From NCBI GenBank assembly GCA_902801025.1, contig CADCGZ010000022.1, positions 1 to 59,480 on the forward strand: DNA of 59,480 nucleotides, written 5' to 3'. Below are positions 52,076 to 59,269 of this stretch, piece by piece (position 1 is the first letter of the stretch; each line of letters begins with the position of its first letter). The DNA comes from an uncultured bacterium. GTDB taxonomy: Bacteria > Verrucomicrobiota > Kiritimatiellia > RFP12 > UBA1067. Made by a program: the position numbers and the translations under genes. A model generated the notes under the pieces. It was not told where the DNA came from. It saw only the letters and a list, made by a program, of their open reading frames with translations, and did no database searches.

Positions 52076-52114
52076 CTGCCGCGGGTCCCGGCAGATTTAC
52101 TGCCGGACCCGCGG
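52066..52114 (+). terminator. Two overlapping, mutually exclusive hairpins at the stop codon
   Basis: Hairpin 1: CGCGGCA, loop TAAC, TGCCGCG (52066-52083), with the stop in the loop. Hairpin 2: a 15-16-bp stem beginning CCGCGGGTCCCGG (52079-52114), loop ATTTA, then TTT. They share 52079-52083, so only one can form. A ribosome at the stop codon would block hairpin 1 and favour hairpin 2. Confidence 0.6.
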
Positions 52115-52178
52115 TTTGCGCTCAACTCACCCGTAATACCACCGTTCCGCGGGGTGTGTCCCCATTGATTCTAGTTAT

Positions 52179-52709
52179 TCACACGCGCGGGGAGTCAGTC
52201 CGCCAGATTTTGTCGGCAAGGACCTTGTAGCCATGGTCAACGACGTTCATCTTGAGCGGCTCACGCCGATACTTGATTCTGTCCCAGGCGATGAAGTAGC
52301 GCACGCCTCCGTCTGCATCAGGGACCGTCCAGTAATCTATGTAAAGGTCGCACGGGCGAAAATCGCCGTCTATCTCAAACGGCTCCGACTCCCACCGCAT
52401 GGAAGATAGCATATCCTCATGGAACTCGAAGGATCGCCCATTGCCTTCATCGAAAAACGCCATCCCATGCCCAATCCACATCCCGCTGCCTGTGTTCGGC
52501 GGCAGTTTCGCGGCGAGGTCGATGGCATCCGACCCAATCTGGAAGGACCGTCCCTCGTCATCCGCCAGATACAACAGGTTCAGAAAACGAACTGGGCAAT
52601 ATGGCGTCGCGACCGGTTCGCCGACCGCATTGCCCGCAGAATCCAGCTCCTGCCGAACCAGCCGGTAACCACACGCCTTAAAGCGCAGTCTCGCGTTCCA
52701 TTTCATCAT
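52179..52709 (-). CDS. Protein of unknown function, 177 residues
   Basis: ATG 52709 (MMKWNARLRFKACGYRL) has GAGGAAC before it; a longer reading would start upstream of the promoter box at 52729. Beta-rich, with VRFLNLLYLADDEGRSFQIG, GSGMWIGHGMAFFDEG, CDLYIDYWTVPD and RYFIAWDRIKYRR. No family recognised. Confidence 0.7.
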   Translation of the reverse strand: MMKWNARLRFKACGYRLVRQELDSAGNAVGEPVATPYCPVRFLNLLYLADDEGRSFQIGSDAIDLAAKLPPNTGSGMWIGHGMAFFDEGNGRSFEFHEDMLSSMRWESEPFEIDGDFRPCDLYIDYWTVPDADGGVRYFIAWDRIKYRREPLKMNVVDHGYKVLADKIWRTDSPRV

Positions 52710-52728
52710 CAGTTCCTCAACTGTGAAT

Positions 52729-52737
52729 ATTATACCA
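52729..52737 (-). promoter_or_regulatory. Extended -10 box
   Basis: TGGTATAAT, 20 bases before ATG 52709. It fixes the start of that gene. Confidence 0.6.
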
Positions 52738-52829
52738 CATTCCATACCGTTGTAAACAACGCCGCTTGCAAGCAACCCCATGCAAGCGATTGTTTCCCTA
52801 TTCGCACATCTGGGCTTCAAGCCAACACT

Positions 52830-53066
52830 TCACCTGTCAATGGACACGCCGAAGCCGCCAGTAGGGTAAACGAAGAGTCGAGACGTAACCTTGTGCGGCC
52901 AATCGCGATACATTTCTACCAGCCTCTGGACCCTCTGACTGCGATCACACTCTGGGATTTCCTTCCCGTATGGCGTCTCCACCTTTTCGACGGTTCCGTC
53001 TTTAAGGAACACGATCGCCTCCATCCGTGGACGAAATTTATCAAGCAGCCTCTCTCTTGAATCCAT
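52830..53066 (-). CDS. Small protein of unknown function, 78 residues
   Basis: Starts MDSRERLLDKFRPRMEAIVF with AAAGGAG 8 bases before. FLKDGTVEKVETPYGKEI is a beta hairpin, then RVQRLVEMYRDWPHKV. No family recognised. On the same strand as its neighbours. Confidence 0.65.
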   Translation of the reverse strand: MDSRERLLDKFRPRMEAIVFLKDGTVEKVETPYGKEIPECDRSQRVQRLVEMYRDWPHKVTSRLFVYPTGGFGVSIDR

Positions 53067-53133
53067 ACATTTCTCCTTTCATTTCTGTATAGTTAAGTTC
53101 GCACTTCAGCTCTTTCTGTATTCTTCGCAATCT

Positions 53134-53511
53134 CTAAGCCGGCTCCCTATTCCACGCCAAAGCGCGCTCAGGGTGCCAGCAGAGAAGGTCTTCAAGGACG
53201 GGACAAAGGGAAAACACCATTTCCTCGCCATCAACCTCCACGCGATACTGCTTGGCCATCGGTTCTGGCTTCCACATTTCAGGACTGATCAGAAGGGTCC
53301 AATAAACCCTAATGAAACCGCTAAGGTCAACGTCGTAGAACGCGCCCAGCACTTTGTAGCGGGCCTTGATCCAGGCAAGGATCTCCTCTTCTGTGCCAAC
53401 CGGAAGGCTCTCGCCATGGAACTCGCCGTGTCCGTCGACAAGGCAGCGATACCGTTGCCTTAGCGCAGCCAGGCGGCAAACCAAACGTTCAACAGGGTCC
53501 CAGATGATCAC
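53134..53511 (-). CDS. TEEEILAWIK protein, coupled to the metallophosphoesterase
   Basis: The start is GTG 53511, overlapping the stop of the upstream gene (GTGTGA) with AAAGGAG 8 bases before; 125 residues. RLAALRQRYRCLVDGHGEFH, VGTEEEILAWIKARYKVLGA, MAKQYRVEVDGEEMVFSL. The helix and the following beta pair resemble the small proteins at 44289-44537 and 59270-59480. The overlap suggests joint expression with the phosphoesterase. Confidence 0.65.
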   Translation of the reverse strand: MIIWDPVERLVCRLAALRQRYRCLVDGHGEFHGESLPVGTEEEILAWIKARYKVLGAFYDVDLSGFIRVYWTLLISPEMWKPEPMAKQYRVEVDGEEMVFSLCPVLEDLLCWHPERALAWNREPA

Positions 53512-54257
53512 ACGCTTGGCTCCTTTCCCATCTCGTCCATCCACGGCGGAACCGGAATCGACTTCACCCGCAGCGCGGCCTTGTAGTCGGCAAAGTCGAA
53601 CTCAACCTTGCGAAACTGGACCTCGCCGGTCGCAGAGTCGAAGATGACATAGCTTGAGTACGGCTTGACACGCGGATAGCCCATCGAACCAACGTTCACG
53701 AGGTACTGCCACCCGTTTTCCACCTTGAAGTCGCACGGATCAAGCTGTTCGCTGTCGGGATAGTGAGGATCCGACACGAACCCAACCCTATAGAGCGCTT
53801 CCACATGGGTATGGCCGACGAACAGCATCTTCTCGTCCCTGCAGAAGATCGAGTCCCTCGCCTCCAGCCGAGTGTGAATATAGTTCATGCCCCTAGGATC
53901 AATGAAGTTGGCATGCGCCACAGCGAAGCCGTCGCCCTCGTACACGTAGGGCAGCGACTTGAGCCAGTCGAGCTCGTCCTGCCCCAACTCACGACGGTGC
54001 CGCTCAGTGCCTTCCCTCGCACTCCCTATCATGCCATCTGTGTCGCGCCAGCCTACAACGGCGGCATCGTGGTTGCCCATGACGGTGGGGATACCACGTT
54101 CGCGGAGAATCCGAATCGCCCCAGCAGGGTCTGGGCCGTAGCCCACGACGTCGCCGGCGCAAACGACTTTCTCCACGCCATAGCGTTCCGCGTCCGCCAG
54201 CACCCTTTCGAGCGCCTGCGGATTCGCGTGAACGTCAGAGATTATTGCATATTTCAT
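53508..54257 (-). CDS. Calcineurin-like metallophosphoesterase (YfcE/DUF2436-like layout)
   Basis: The 249-residue protein has all metal-site motifs: IISDVHANPQAL (D-x-H), CAGDVVGYGPDP (GD), VMGNHDAAVVG (GNHD), VAHANF, LFVGHTHVEAL (GHxH). It would use two metal ions to split phosphodiesters or monoesters; the substrate is unknown. GGAGG precedes the ATG by about 7 bases. A decayed copy is at 11492-11633, and a distinct smaller phosphoesterase at 56516-57040. Confidence 0.88.
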   Translation of the reverse strand: MKYAIISDVHANPQALERVLADAERYGVEKVVCAGDVVGYGPDPAGAIRILRERGIPTVMGNHDAAVVGWRDTDGMIGSAREGTERHRRELGQDELDWLKSLPYVYEGDGFAVAHANFIDPRGMNYIHTRLEARDSIFCRDEKMLFVGHTHVEALYRVGFVSDPHYPDSEQLDPCDFKVENGWQYLVNVGSMGYPRVKPYSSYVIFDSATGEVQFRKVEFDFADYKAALRVKSIPVPPWMDEMGKEPSV

Positions 54258-54316
54258 TTCGTGCCTCCAGCAAATTTAAATCGTGCAAGCCCGATATCCT
54301 TATTACCGAGCTTGTC

Positions 54317-54334
54317 CGCGGCGTTTACGCCGCG
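54317..54334 (-). terminator. Hairpin with the stop codon in its loop
   Basis: CGCGGCG, TAAA, CGCCGCG read on the minus strand; TAA is the stop of the sigma-like gene. Confidence 0.55.
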
Positions 54335-54951
54335 AGGTCAAGGCCAGGATCGAAGCCCTCCCCGCGGAGGGCTTCTTCGAAATAGCGCGGACCATATGCG
54401 CGGATGAGGTTTCCGACACGGAACTTTATCATGTAGACGTTGTTTGCATTCGTGCCGAAGCGGGCAGCAAGCTTCTTTCCGCTGATGCCGCGGACTGCCA
54501 GTCCGATGTAGATGATGAGGTCGCGGCGCGAGATGTCCTGGTCGCGGCGAAGCTTGTCGAGCGCGCGGGCAAGGGCGCGGGTGCGCGTCCCGACGTCCAG
54601 GCCTTCGCCCTGGTGTCCGTCCGCAAACATCCCGGAGAGGAGGCCGGACATCTCCTCGATGTACTTCGCGTGGCGGTCGCCGCGGTCCCTCAGGTGGGAA
54701 AGATAGCTACGGGCCTGCCAGCGGATGGCCCCGAACCACTCGGCCTCAGTCCGAGGCATCTTCTCTCCGTAGGCCTCGCGGTCTTTCTTGTGCATCAGCT
54801 TGTGGAACGCCTCCTCCACGGCGTCCTCGCGGTCGGCGAGGGAATAGGAGGAGTTGAGGCTCTTCACGAGCGGGTCCTTGAACTTGGAGTAGAGTTCGGC
54901 CCAAGCTTTGAAATCGGGGAATTCAATGATTTTCTCAGCATCAAGAGTCAT
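54325..54951 (-). CDS. Sigma-70-like (ECF-type) factor
   Basis: The 208-residue protein: region 2 SLADREDAVEEAFHKLMHKK and TEAEWFGAIRWQARSYLSHL; region 4 RDLIIYIGLAVRGISGKKLA, ARFGTNANNVYMIKFRV. The helix-turn-helix is convincing; region 2 is shorter than in standard ECF factors. AAAGGAAAC precedes the ATG. The stop codon lies in the loop of a GC hairpin. A truncated paralogue is at 14886-15173. Confidence 0.75.
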   Translation of the reverse strand: MTLDAEKIIEFPDFKAWAELYSKFKDPLVKSLNSSYSLADREDAVEEAFHKLMHKKDREAYGEKMPRTEAEWFGAIRWQARSYLSHLRDRGDRHAKYIEEMSGLLSGMFADGHQGEGLDVGTRTRALARALDKLRRDQDISRRDLIIYIGLAVRGISGKKLAARFGTNANNVYMIKFRVGNLIRAYGPRYFEEALRGEGFDPGLDLAA

Positions 54952-55257
54952 GCAGTTTCCTTTCTTTAGTTTGTTGGTGGTTTGGCGGTAATATGGATAA
55001 CGACTGGGTTTTCGAAATCTTAACTTTCTTTCATAGTTTTTTTCTCCTTTCTATTTAGGTGTTGGTTCTGAGCGTAAGAGGAGCATCAAGGCTGGAGCCT
55101 TCCAGCCAATCAAATACCTTAAATTTTCAAAGATCAAAATATTCCCCCTCCCACAATTAGCCGGAGGTGTTAAGCCCCCTTAACACTTCTCTACAATATA
55201 TAATGGGAGGCGGCATTAAAGCCGCCTCCCATTACCGCGCCAGGTCCAATCAAAGAG
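54952..55257. other. Noncoding stretch with three hairpins and a four-codon ORF
   Basis: An AAAGGAG box and ATG at 55034 (minus) encode only Met-Lys-Glu-Ser before a stop at 55020. Hairpins: GGCTGGA/TCCAGCC near 55091-55110, GTGTTAAG/CTTAACAC near 55168-55187, and a 14-bp stem at about 55201-55234 (TAATGGGAGGCGGC). The last is likely the terminator of the gene at 55258. No other coding sequence seen. Confidence 0.55.
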
Positions 55258-55518
55258 TCACTTCGACCGCCGCGACTCCATGTATCCACGAAGGCGCTTC
55301 CCGGTCTTTCCCACGATCTGCCAGGCGCGTACGTGGGAGATGCCCTCCAAGTCGGCAAGCTGCCGGTATGACCATTTCGTTCCGTCCGCGAAGCCGCCGT
55401 TGAGTGCGAAGAGCCGCCAATTGCGTTCAGAGACGCCAATCTCCTTCAGAATGCGCTCCGCCTTCGGCGTGTGCCATTCGTGCAGTATCTCGTCAATGTC
55501 AGCCGCGATCTTTTTCAT
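55258..55518 (-). CDS. Small sigma region 4-like helix-turn-helix protein
   Basis: The 86-residue protein starts MKKIAADIDEILHEWH. KWSYRQLADLEGISHVRAWQ followed by IVGKTGKRLR is a region 4-type helix-turn-helix. There is no region 2, so it may be a repressor or anti-activator that occupies -35-like sites. No ribosome binding site; the -10 box is 11 bases before the ATG, so the mRNA leader is about 5 bases or none. Confidence 0.7.
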   Translation of the reverse strand: MKKIAADIDEILHEWHTPKAERILKEIGVSERNWRLFALNGGFADGTKWSYRQLADLEGISHVRAWQIVGKTGKRLRGYMESRRSK

Positions 55519-55529
55519 GGTGTGCCTGT

Positions 55530-55538
55530 ATTATACCA
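55530..55538 (-). promoter_or_regulatory. Extended -10 box, near-leaderless gene
   Basis: The box reads ATGGTATAAT on the minus strand, 11 bases before ATG 55518. Confidence 0.55.
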
Positions 55539-55615
55539 TAAACCTACGCTTTGCGAGAAAATCGATCCGGCGAGTATTCACGATTGGAAAGTGTAATATC
55601 TAATGGAACACTTTT

Positions 55616-56014
55616 CTATGATGGAGTACCGGAGGTGCCATTCTCCTTCCACCATGCATACTCGCACTTTCGGGCGTTTCCCTTTCCAACAGGGAAGCGG
55701 ATGTCGATCTTCCGTTCAAACCCCTTCTTAGCCCACATCATGTCTCTCCAGGCGAAGTACTCTTCACTAGGATATCCATCGGCATTTTCCATCCAAGGGT
55801 AGACCTTAGCACACTGCCAGGCGCGCTCAAACGTCTCGGACTTGAGGCCGTCGTAACACTCCACAGGACCGAGGTAGAAAGGCGAGAGCCCTCTCATCAC
55901 CTCGTCCTTATTACCGGACGTGCAGTCGATCTGCACAAACTCCTTCCCTTTAGCAGCCTCATCCAGCTGAGACTCAAAAGAACCCTTACCTCTCTTACCA
56001 ACAATTCTTATCAT
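55616..56014 (-). CDS. Unknown protein with conserved aromatic motifs
   Basis: ATG 56014 (MIRIVGKRGKGSFESQLDEA) is best spaced from AAAGGAG. 132 residues: FVQIDCTSGNKDEVMRGLSPF, YLGPVECYDGLKSETFERAWQ, AKVYPWMENADGYPSEEYFAWR, DIRFPVGKGNARKCEYAWW. The pattern SPFYLGPV-YDG-WQ-KVY looks like a widespread but unstudied phage/bacterial family; I cannot name it safely. The many invariant-looking Trp, Tyr and Gly suggest an enzyme or nucleotide binder. Confidence 0.65.
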   Translation of the reverse strand: MIRIVGKRGKGSFESQLDEAAKGKEFVQIDCTSGNKDEVMRGLSPFYLGPVECYDGLKSETFERAWQCAKVYPWMENADGYPSEEYFAWRDMMWAKKGFERKIDIRFPVGKGNARKCEYAWWKENGTSGTPS

Positions 56015-56122
56015 TCTCATTCTCCTTTCTAAATGCATAGAACGGCAAGAATGAGGTCACTCTTACACTCCATTCTGGACGCAGGTCTGCCCGTCGCAGA
56101 TTATTAAAGAAATAGCGTGCAA

Positions 56123-56428
56123 TTACATGTCTACATCCTGATCGCCATGCACCTTGATCTTTCTGATCGACCAATAGAACCTCTCATCCAGAACTGCATG
56201 CAAATCATCTTCGCGTTCGATTTTGCCAGAAAACGTGTCGGAAAGATCGCGGATTTCCTTTTCCATGCGAGCCTGGGCACTTGCCTGGGAACTCCAAACG
56301 CTGAAATCTCGCTCCAGTTCATTAATGTCTTCATAATACAACGCCCACACCCACAGCATATCGCCATCGACGTGAGAATTACTATCACCCGATTTCTTGT
56401 TCACCTTTTCTTCTTTTGCTTCGCTCAT
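56123..56428 (-). CDS. Small acidic protein of unknown function
   Basis: Starts MSEAKEEKVNKKSGDSNSHV (AAAGGA 8-9 bases before). 101 residues: WVWALYYEDINELERDFSVW, SQASAQARMEKEIRDLSDTF, DDLHAVLDERFYWSIRKIKV. A helix of coiled-coil type sits in the middle. No family recognised. Confidence 0.6.
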   Translation of the reverse strand: MSEAKEEKVNKKSGDSNSHVDGDMLWVWALYYEDINELERDFSVWSSQASAQARMEKEIRDLSDTFSGKIEREDDLHAVLDERFYWSIRKIKVHGDQDVDM

Positions 56429-56515
56429 TGTCATTTTCCTTTCTTTATTATGCAATCATACCGATTGCAATTTGTTTTGTTTACTTCACGCCTCAATCCG
56501 TTCCGTGCTCAAGCG

Positions 56516-57040
56516 CTATCCAGCCCAACTCTGCGCCGCGTCCATCTGCCGAATCGCCTCCGCAAGCGAAATCGGCTTCCAACCATGCCACTTCGCGCAG
56601 ACGCAGATCGAGTCGCGGGTTGTGGCCGGTGGCCCTGACATATGCCGATGCGCGTGTCCGTAGATGACGCGCTCGCCGGCTTCAAGATTCTTCGCCTCTT
56701 CTTTAACATGAATCAGCCTGAGATTCAGGTCAGGGATGCGCATTTCCGTCATAACATCCTCGAACGCACAACGATACCAATCGTCGTCGATATGGTCATG
56801 GTTGCCCTTTATAAGAATCTTGCGTCCGTTCAATTTCTTACTGAGCTCTTCAAGATCGCCCACTCCGCCATCGCAGAAGTCACCAATGTACAGCACAAGG
56901 TCATCCTTTCCGACAACGCTGTTCCACAGCTCAATATGCCGCATCTCCTCCTCTTTTGTGCTTTCGGCAAACGCGCCGCCAAAGAAAGTCCAATCCCTGA
57001 AATGATAGTCGCTCGTCACGAATGTATGATTGACATCCAT
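56516..57040 (-). CDS. Small metallophosphoesterase
   Basis: ATG 57040 (MDVNHTFVTSDYHFRDWTF) follows AAAGGAGG. 174 residues with TSDYHFRD (D-x-H), LYIGDFCDGG (GD), LIKGNHDHIDDDW (GNHD) and VIYGHAHRH (GHxH). It resembles the compact phage/plasmid-type phosphoesterases. The gene is 14 bases after the stop of the gp88-like gene, so both are probably one unit. Confidence 0.85.
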   Translation of the reverse strand: MDVNHTFVTSDYHFRDWTFFGGAFAESTKEEEMRHIELWNSVVGKDDLVLYIGDFCDGGVGDLEELSKKLNGRKILIKGNHDHIDDDWYRCAFEDVMTEMRIPDLNLRLIHVKEEAKNLEAGERVIYGHAHRHMSGPPATTRDSICVCAKWHGWKPISLAEAIRQMDAAQSWAG

Positions 57041-57054
57041 CTCGTCCTCCTTTC

Positions 57055-57897
57055 CTACTTTGCCTTCTCCGCCGCCTTGAGGGCCCAATCGCCTTCGCCA
57101 ACTACGTTGAAGCGGATATCTCCCGCGCCGCAGCATCCGCAGCCGTGCTCCGCGCAGTTCCTGCAATGCCAAACGGTGATTTCCTTCTCCGTCTCGCGCT
57201 CGGCGCGCTTGTTCGCCGTCTTCGCGTCGACGCCCTGCGAGCGGAGCGTGCGGGCGATCTCGTGCTTGCGGGCGAGAAAGCGGGCGAGCGACTTCTGGTA
57301 CGGACAGTTCCCCGAGCCGTCCCATACGACGTGTGTCACGTCAAATCCGAGATGGCGGGCCTCCGCCTCGTTCGCCTCGTCGCCCTTCCAGGCCGAATAG
57401 CGTACGTGAAGGTTTGCGGGGTGGTCGACAAGCGCGGGCAAGAGCTCAATGCGCTTCGTGTAGAGGATCGCGTGTACCGTCGGGTGTCGGCGCGCGGCCG
57501 CCTTGCATGCCTCGACCTGCGCCTCGTTCTCGAAGTCCCCGCCGTCCGAAAGGCGGATCGGGAGATGAAGTCGCTCGGCCTCCTTGAAGAATTGCTCGTA
57601 GTAGGCTTTCGGGTCGATCCGGCGGAGGACCGTGTTCTTCGCCTCTACCTTCCTGCAATTAGGCCGCGGCTTCGTGCAGATGTTGATCACGTAGCATGTC
57701 CCCGCGCACTTCTCGATGCACGATGGGTGGCACGTGATGATCGGGAGCGTCGCCTCGTTTACGCACCGCGTCTTGCGGTTGCCGAGACCGACATGCGGCT
57801 CTTCGGCAAAGCGTCCCTGGTACTTGGCCTCGAATTCGGCCACGTCGCGCTGCATCAAATCGATGCATTTCGTGAGTTGCTCTATTTTGTCTGTCAT
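57055..57897 (-). CDS. gp88-like Cys-rich protein
   Basis: The 280-residue protein has a Cys cluster at about 56-82 (TCHPSCIEKCAGTCYVINIC, TKPRPNC), then NTVLRRIDPKAYYEQFFKEA, IRLSDGGDFENEAQVEACKA and ILYTKRIELLPAL, the layout of phage gp88-type proteins (radical-SAM-like TIM barrel with GDF and YTKR). A second Cys group is near the C-terminus (WHCRNCAEHGCGCCGAG). An Fe-S or zinc role is likely. GGAGG precedes the ATG by about 6 bases. Confidence 0.7.
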   Translation of the reverse strand: MTDKIEQLTKCIDLMQRDVAEFEAKYQGRFAEEPHVGLGNRKTRCVNEATLPIITCHPSCIEKCAGTCYVINICTKPRPNCRKVEAKNTVLRRIDPKAYYEQFFKEAERLHLPIRLSDGGDFENEAQVEACKAAARRHPTVHAILYTKRIELLPALVDHPANLHVRYSAWKGDEANEAEARHLGFDVTHVVWDGSGNCPYQKSLARFLARKHEIARTLRSQGVDAKTANKRAERETEKEITVWHCRNCAEHGCGCCGAGDIRFNVVGEGDWALKAAEKAK

Positions 57898-57963
57898 TCG
57901 TTACCTCCGTGTCACTAGTAACCGCATGCAGATCAAAATATTACATTATGCCAAACTAATCGG

Positions 57964-58292
57964 CTATTTGCGCTTTGACTTGCGTCCCTTCTTCTTCGCA
58001 GTGCGCTTTTTCTTCGCAGGGGGCTTCTGGTCGGGGGGCTTTTTGGCTGCCGCGGCAGCCAGTTCCCTGCTATGCAGGCTGTCAAGGTCGTACTCTTTTC
58101 CTTTTGAGTCCACCGCTTCACAAAGTAGTAGTCGACGATGCCCGACTCGAACTCGCCCATCTCGCATAATTCCATCCCCTCGTCTGCACACTCCCAGCAT
58201 TTCCTGAGGTCTTTCTTCTTGTTGCCCGTGCCCTGCACGATCGACTGCCCAAAGCTACCGCCGCTTCCCCCGAACTTGACGCATACCTTCAT
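57964..58292 (-). pseudogene. Lys-rich-tailed protein with a frameshift
   Basis: ATG 58292 (MKVCVKFGGSGGSFGQSIVQ) has AAAGGAG. CWECADEGMELCEMGEFESG and IVDYYFV follow. Near 58115-58125 the sense continues in the next frame: EAVDSKGKEYDLDSLHSREL and a tail KKPPDQKPPAKKKRTAKKKG. The slip is in a short T-run. An assembly error, a real mutation or programmed frameshifting are all possible. The tail is histone H1-like and would bind DNA or RNA. Confidence 0.6.
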
Positions 58293-58333
58293 CTGACGCT
58301 CCTTTGCCAAATGGCTTTGTATTGTCTATACGC

Positions 58334-58342
58334 ATTATAACA
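58334..58342 (-). promoter_or_regulatory. -10 box
   Basis: TGTTATAAT, about 41 bases before ATG 58292, just beyond the hairpin at 58342. Confidence 0.5.
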
Positions 58343-58369
58343 AATCTCCCCCAAATGTGGGGGAGATTT
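58342..58369. terminator. 12-bp perfect hairpin
   Basis: AAATCTCCCCCA, loop AATG, then its complement. It separates the gene ending at 58400 from the promoter of the next one. Confidence 0.65.
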
Positions 58370-58391
58370 CAAATCCACCGTGGGCTACCTG

Positions 58392-58409
58392 CCTGCCGGC
58401 TACGGCAGG
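58392..58409 (-). terminator. Hairpin with the stop codon in its loop
   Basis: CCTGCCG, TAGC, CGGCAGG on the minus strand; TAG is the stop of the gene at 58400. Confidence 0.55.
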
Positions 58410-59152
58410 ACACGCAGGTAACCAAGCTCAAAATCACGACGGGGGATCGCCAGGAGAACGCCGTCTTCTTTGCTCGAACTGGCGGCGACATGGAGAAACT
58501 GGCATGTAGCCTCTTTCACAACGAACTTGTCGCCGGGCATTGCGGACACGCCACCCGGAGTCTTGTCCTTTCCCTCGGCGACGACGGCGAGATCGTCGAG
58601 AAAATCGAATTCTACCGTCTTCCCGACGAGAGCCCTGAACTCGTCGTCGGAGAAAGCTGTCTTCACTTCCTCGACCTTCAGGCATTCCGCCGTCTTTGAG
58701 ATACGGCGGTACACAACGCGAGGATTGTCGGTTCCAAGCGTCGCACGGGTGGAGTCCGCGTCGACGGCGAATGTCCCGTAGGACTTGTACCAAGCGGCAC
58801 CCGCACGCTCCTCACGCCAGAAAACATAGCGAGTCAGCGGACGGGCAAGCTCATCCGCGATGCGGGCGGCCGTCTTCTCGGAGTCCTTGTTGAACTCTTC
58901 GATGACAAGAATCTCGTTCCAGCCCCTCTTGTCGCACATCGGGCCAATCTTTCTCGCATTCTGCCATCCGTCGCCGCCGTTTTCGGAAAGAAGGCAGGCA
59001 ATTGTGTTTTCCTTGCCGGGGACGGTGAACCAGTTGTGATACGGAAGTTTCGTGGCCTTCACTCCGAAAAGATGTGTCACTTCGGCGACTGACTGCAGGT
59101 CATCCCCGAAGGACACTTTTCCAGATCTCAGGCACGAATTGAATTCACTCAT
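58400..59152 (-). CDS. Unknown protein, 250 residues
   Basis: Starts MSEFNSCLRSGKVSFGDDL after GAAGGGAAAA. THLFGVKATKLPYHNWFTVP, KENTIACLLSENGGDGWQNA, TRYVFWREERAGAAWYKSYG, VVYRRISKTAECLKVEEV, then a C-terminal part with VGKTVEFDFLDDLAVVAEG. The middle shows the same succession of blocks as the protein at 42400-42879. The stop codon is in a hairpin loop. Its leader (ACTAAAGAAGGGAAAA after CCACA) resembles those at 54960 and 45361. Confidence 0.65.
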   Translation of the reverse strand: MSEFNSCLRSGKVSFGDDLQSVAEVTHLFGVKATKLPYHNWFTVPGKENTIACLLSENGGDGWQNARKIGPMCDKRGWNEILVIEEFNKDSEKTAARIADELARPLTRYVFWREERAGAAWYKSYGTFAVDADSTRATLGTDNPRVVYRRISKTAECLKVEEVKTAFSDDEFRALVGKTVEFDFLDDLAVVAEGKDKTPGGVSAMPGDKFVVKEATCQFLHVAASSSKEDGVLLAIPRRDFELGYLRVLP

Positions 59153-59269
59153 TGTATTTTCCCTTCTTTAGTTGTGGTTTACACCACTAATACTTAGCTA
59201 CAACTCCCCTTCTTACGAAAAAATTGCGTCCATCTGAAGAAAAAGTCCGCGACGTTGCCGCCGCGTAAC

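Noticed and set aside
56516..57325. Longer reading of the small phosphoesterase starting at 57325
   Set aside because: The added 95 residues are an Arg-rich shadow of the gp88-like gene; ATG 57040 has an AAAGGAGG box.
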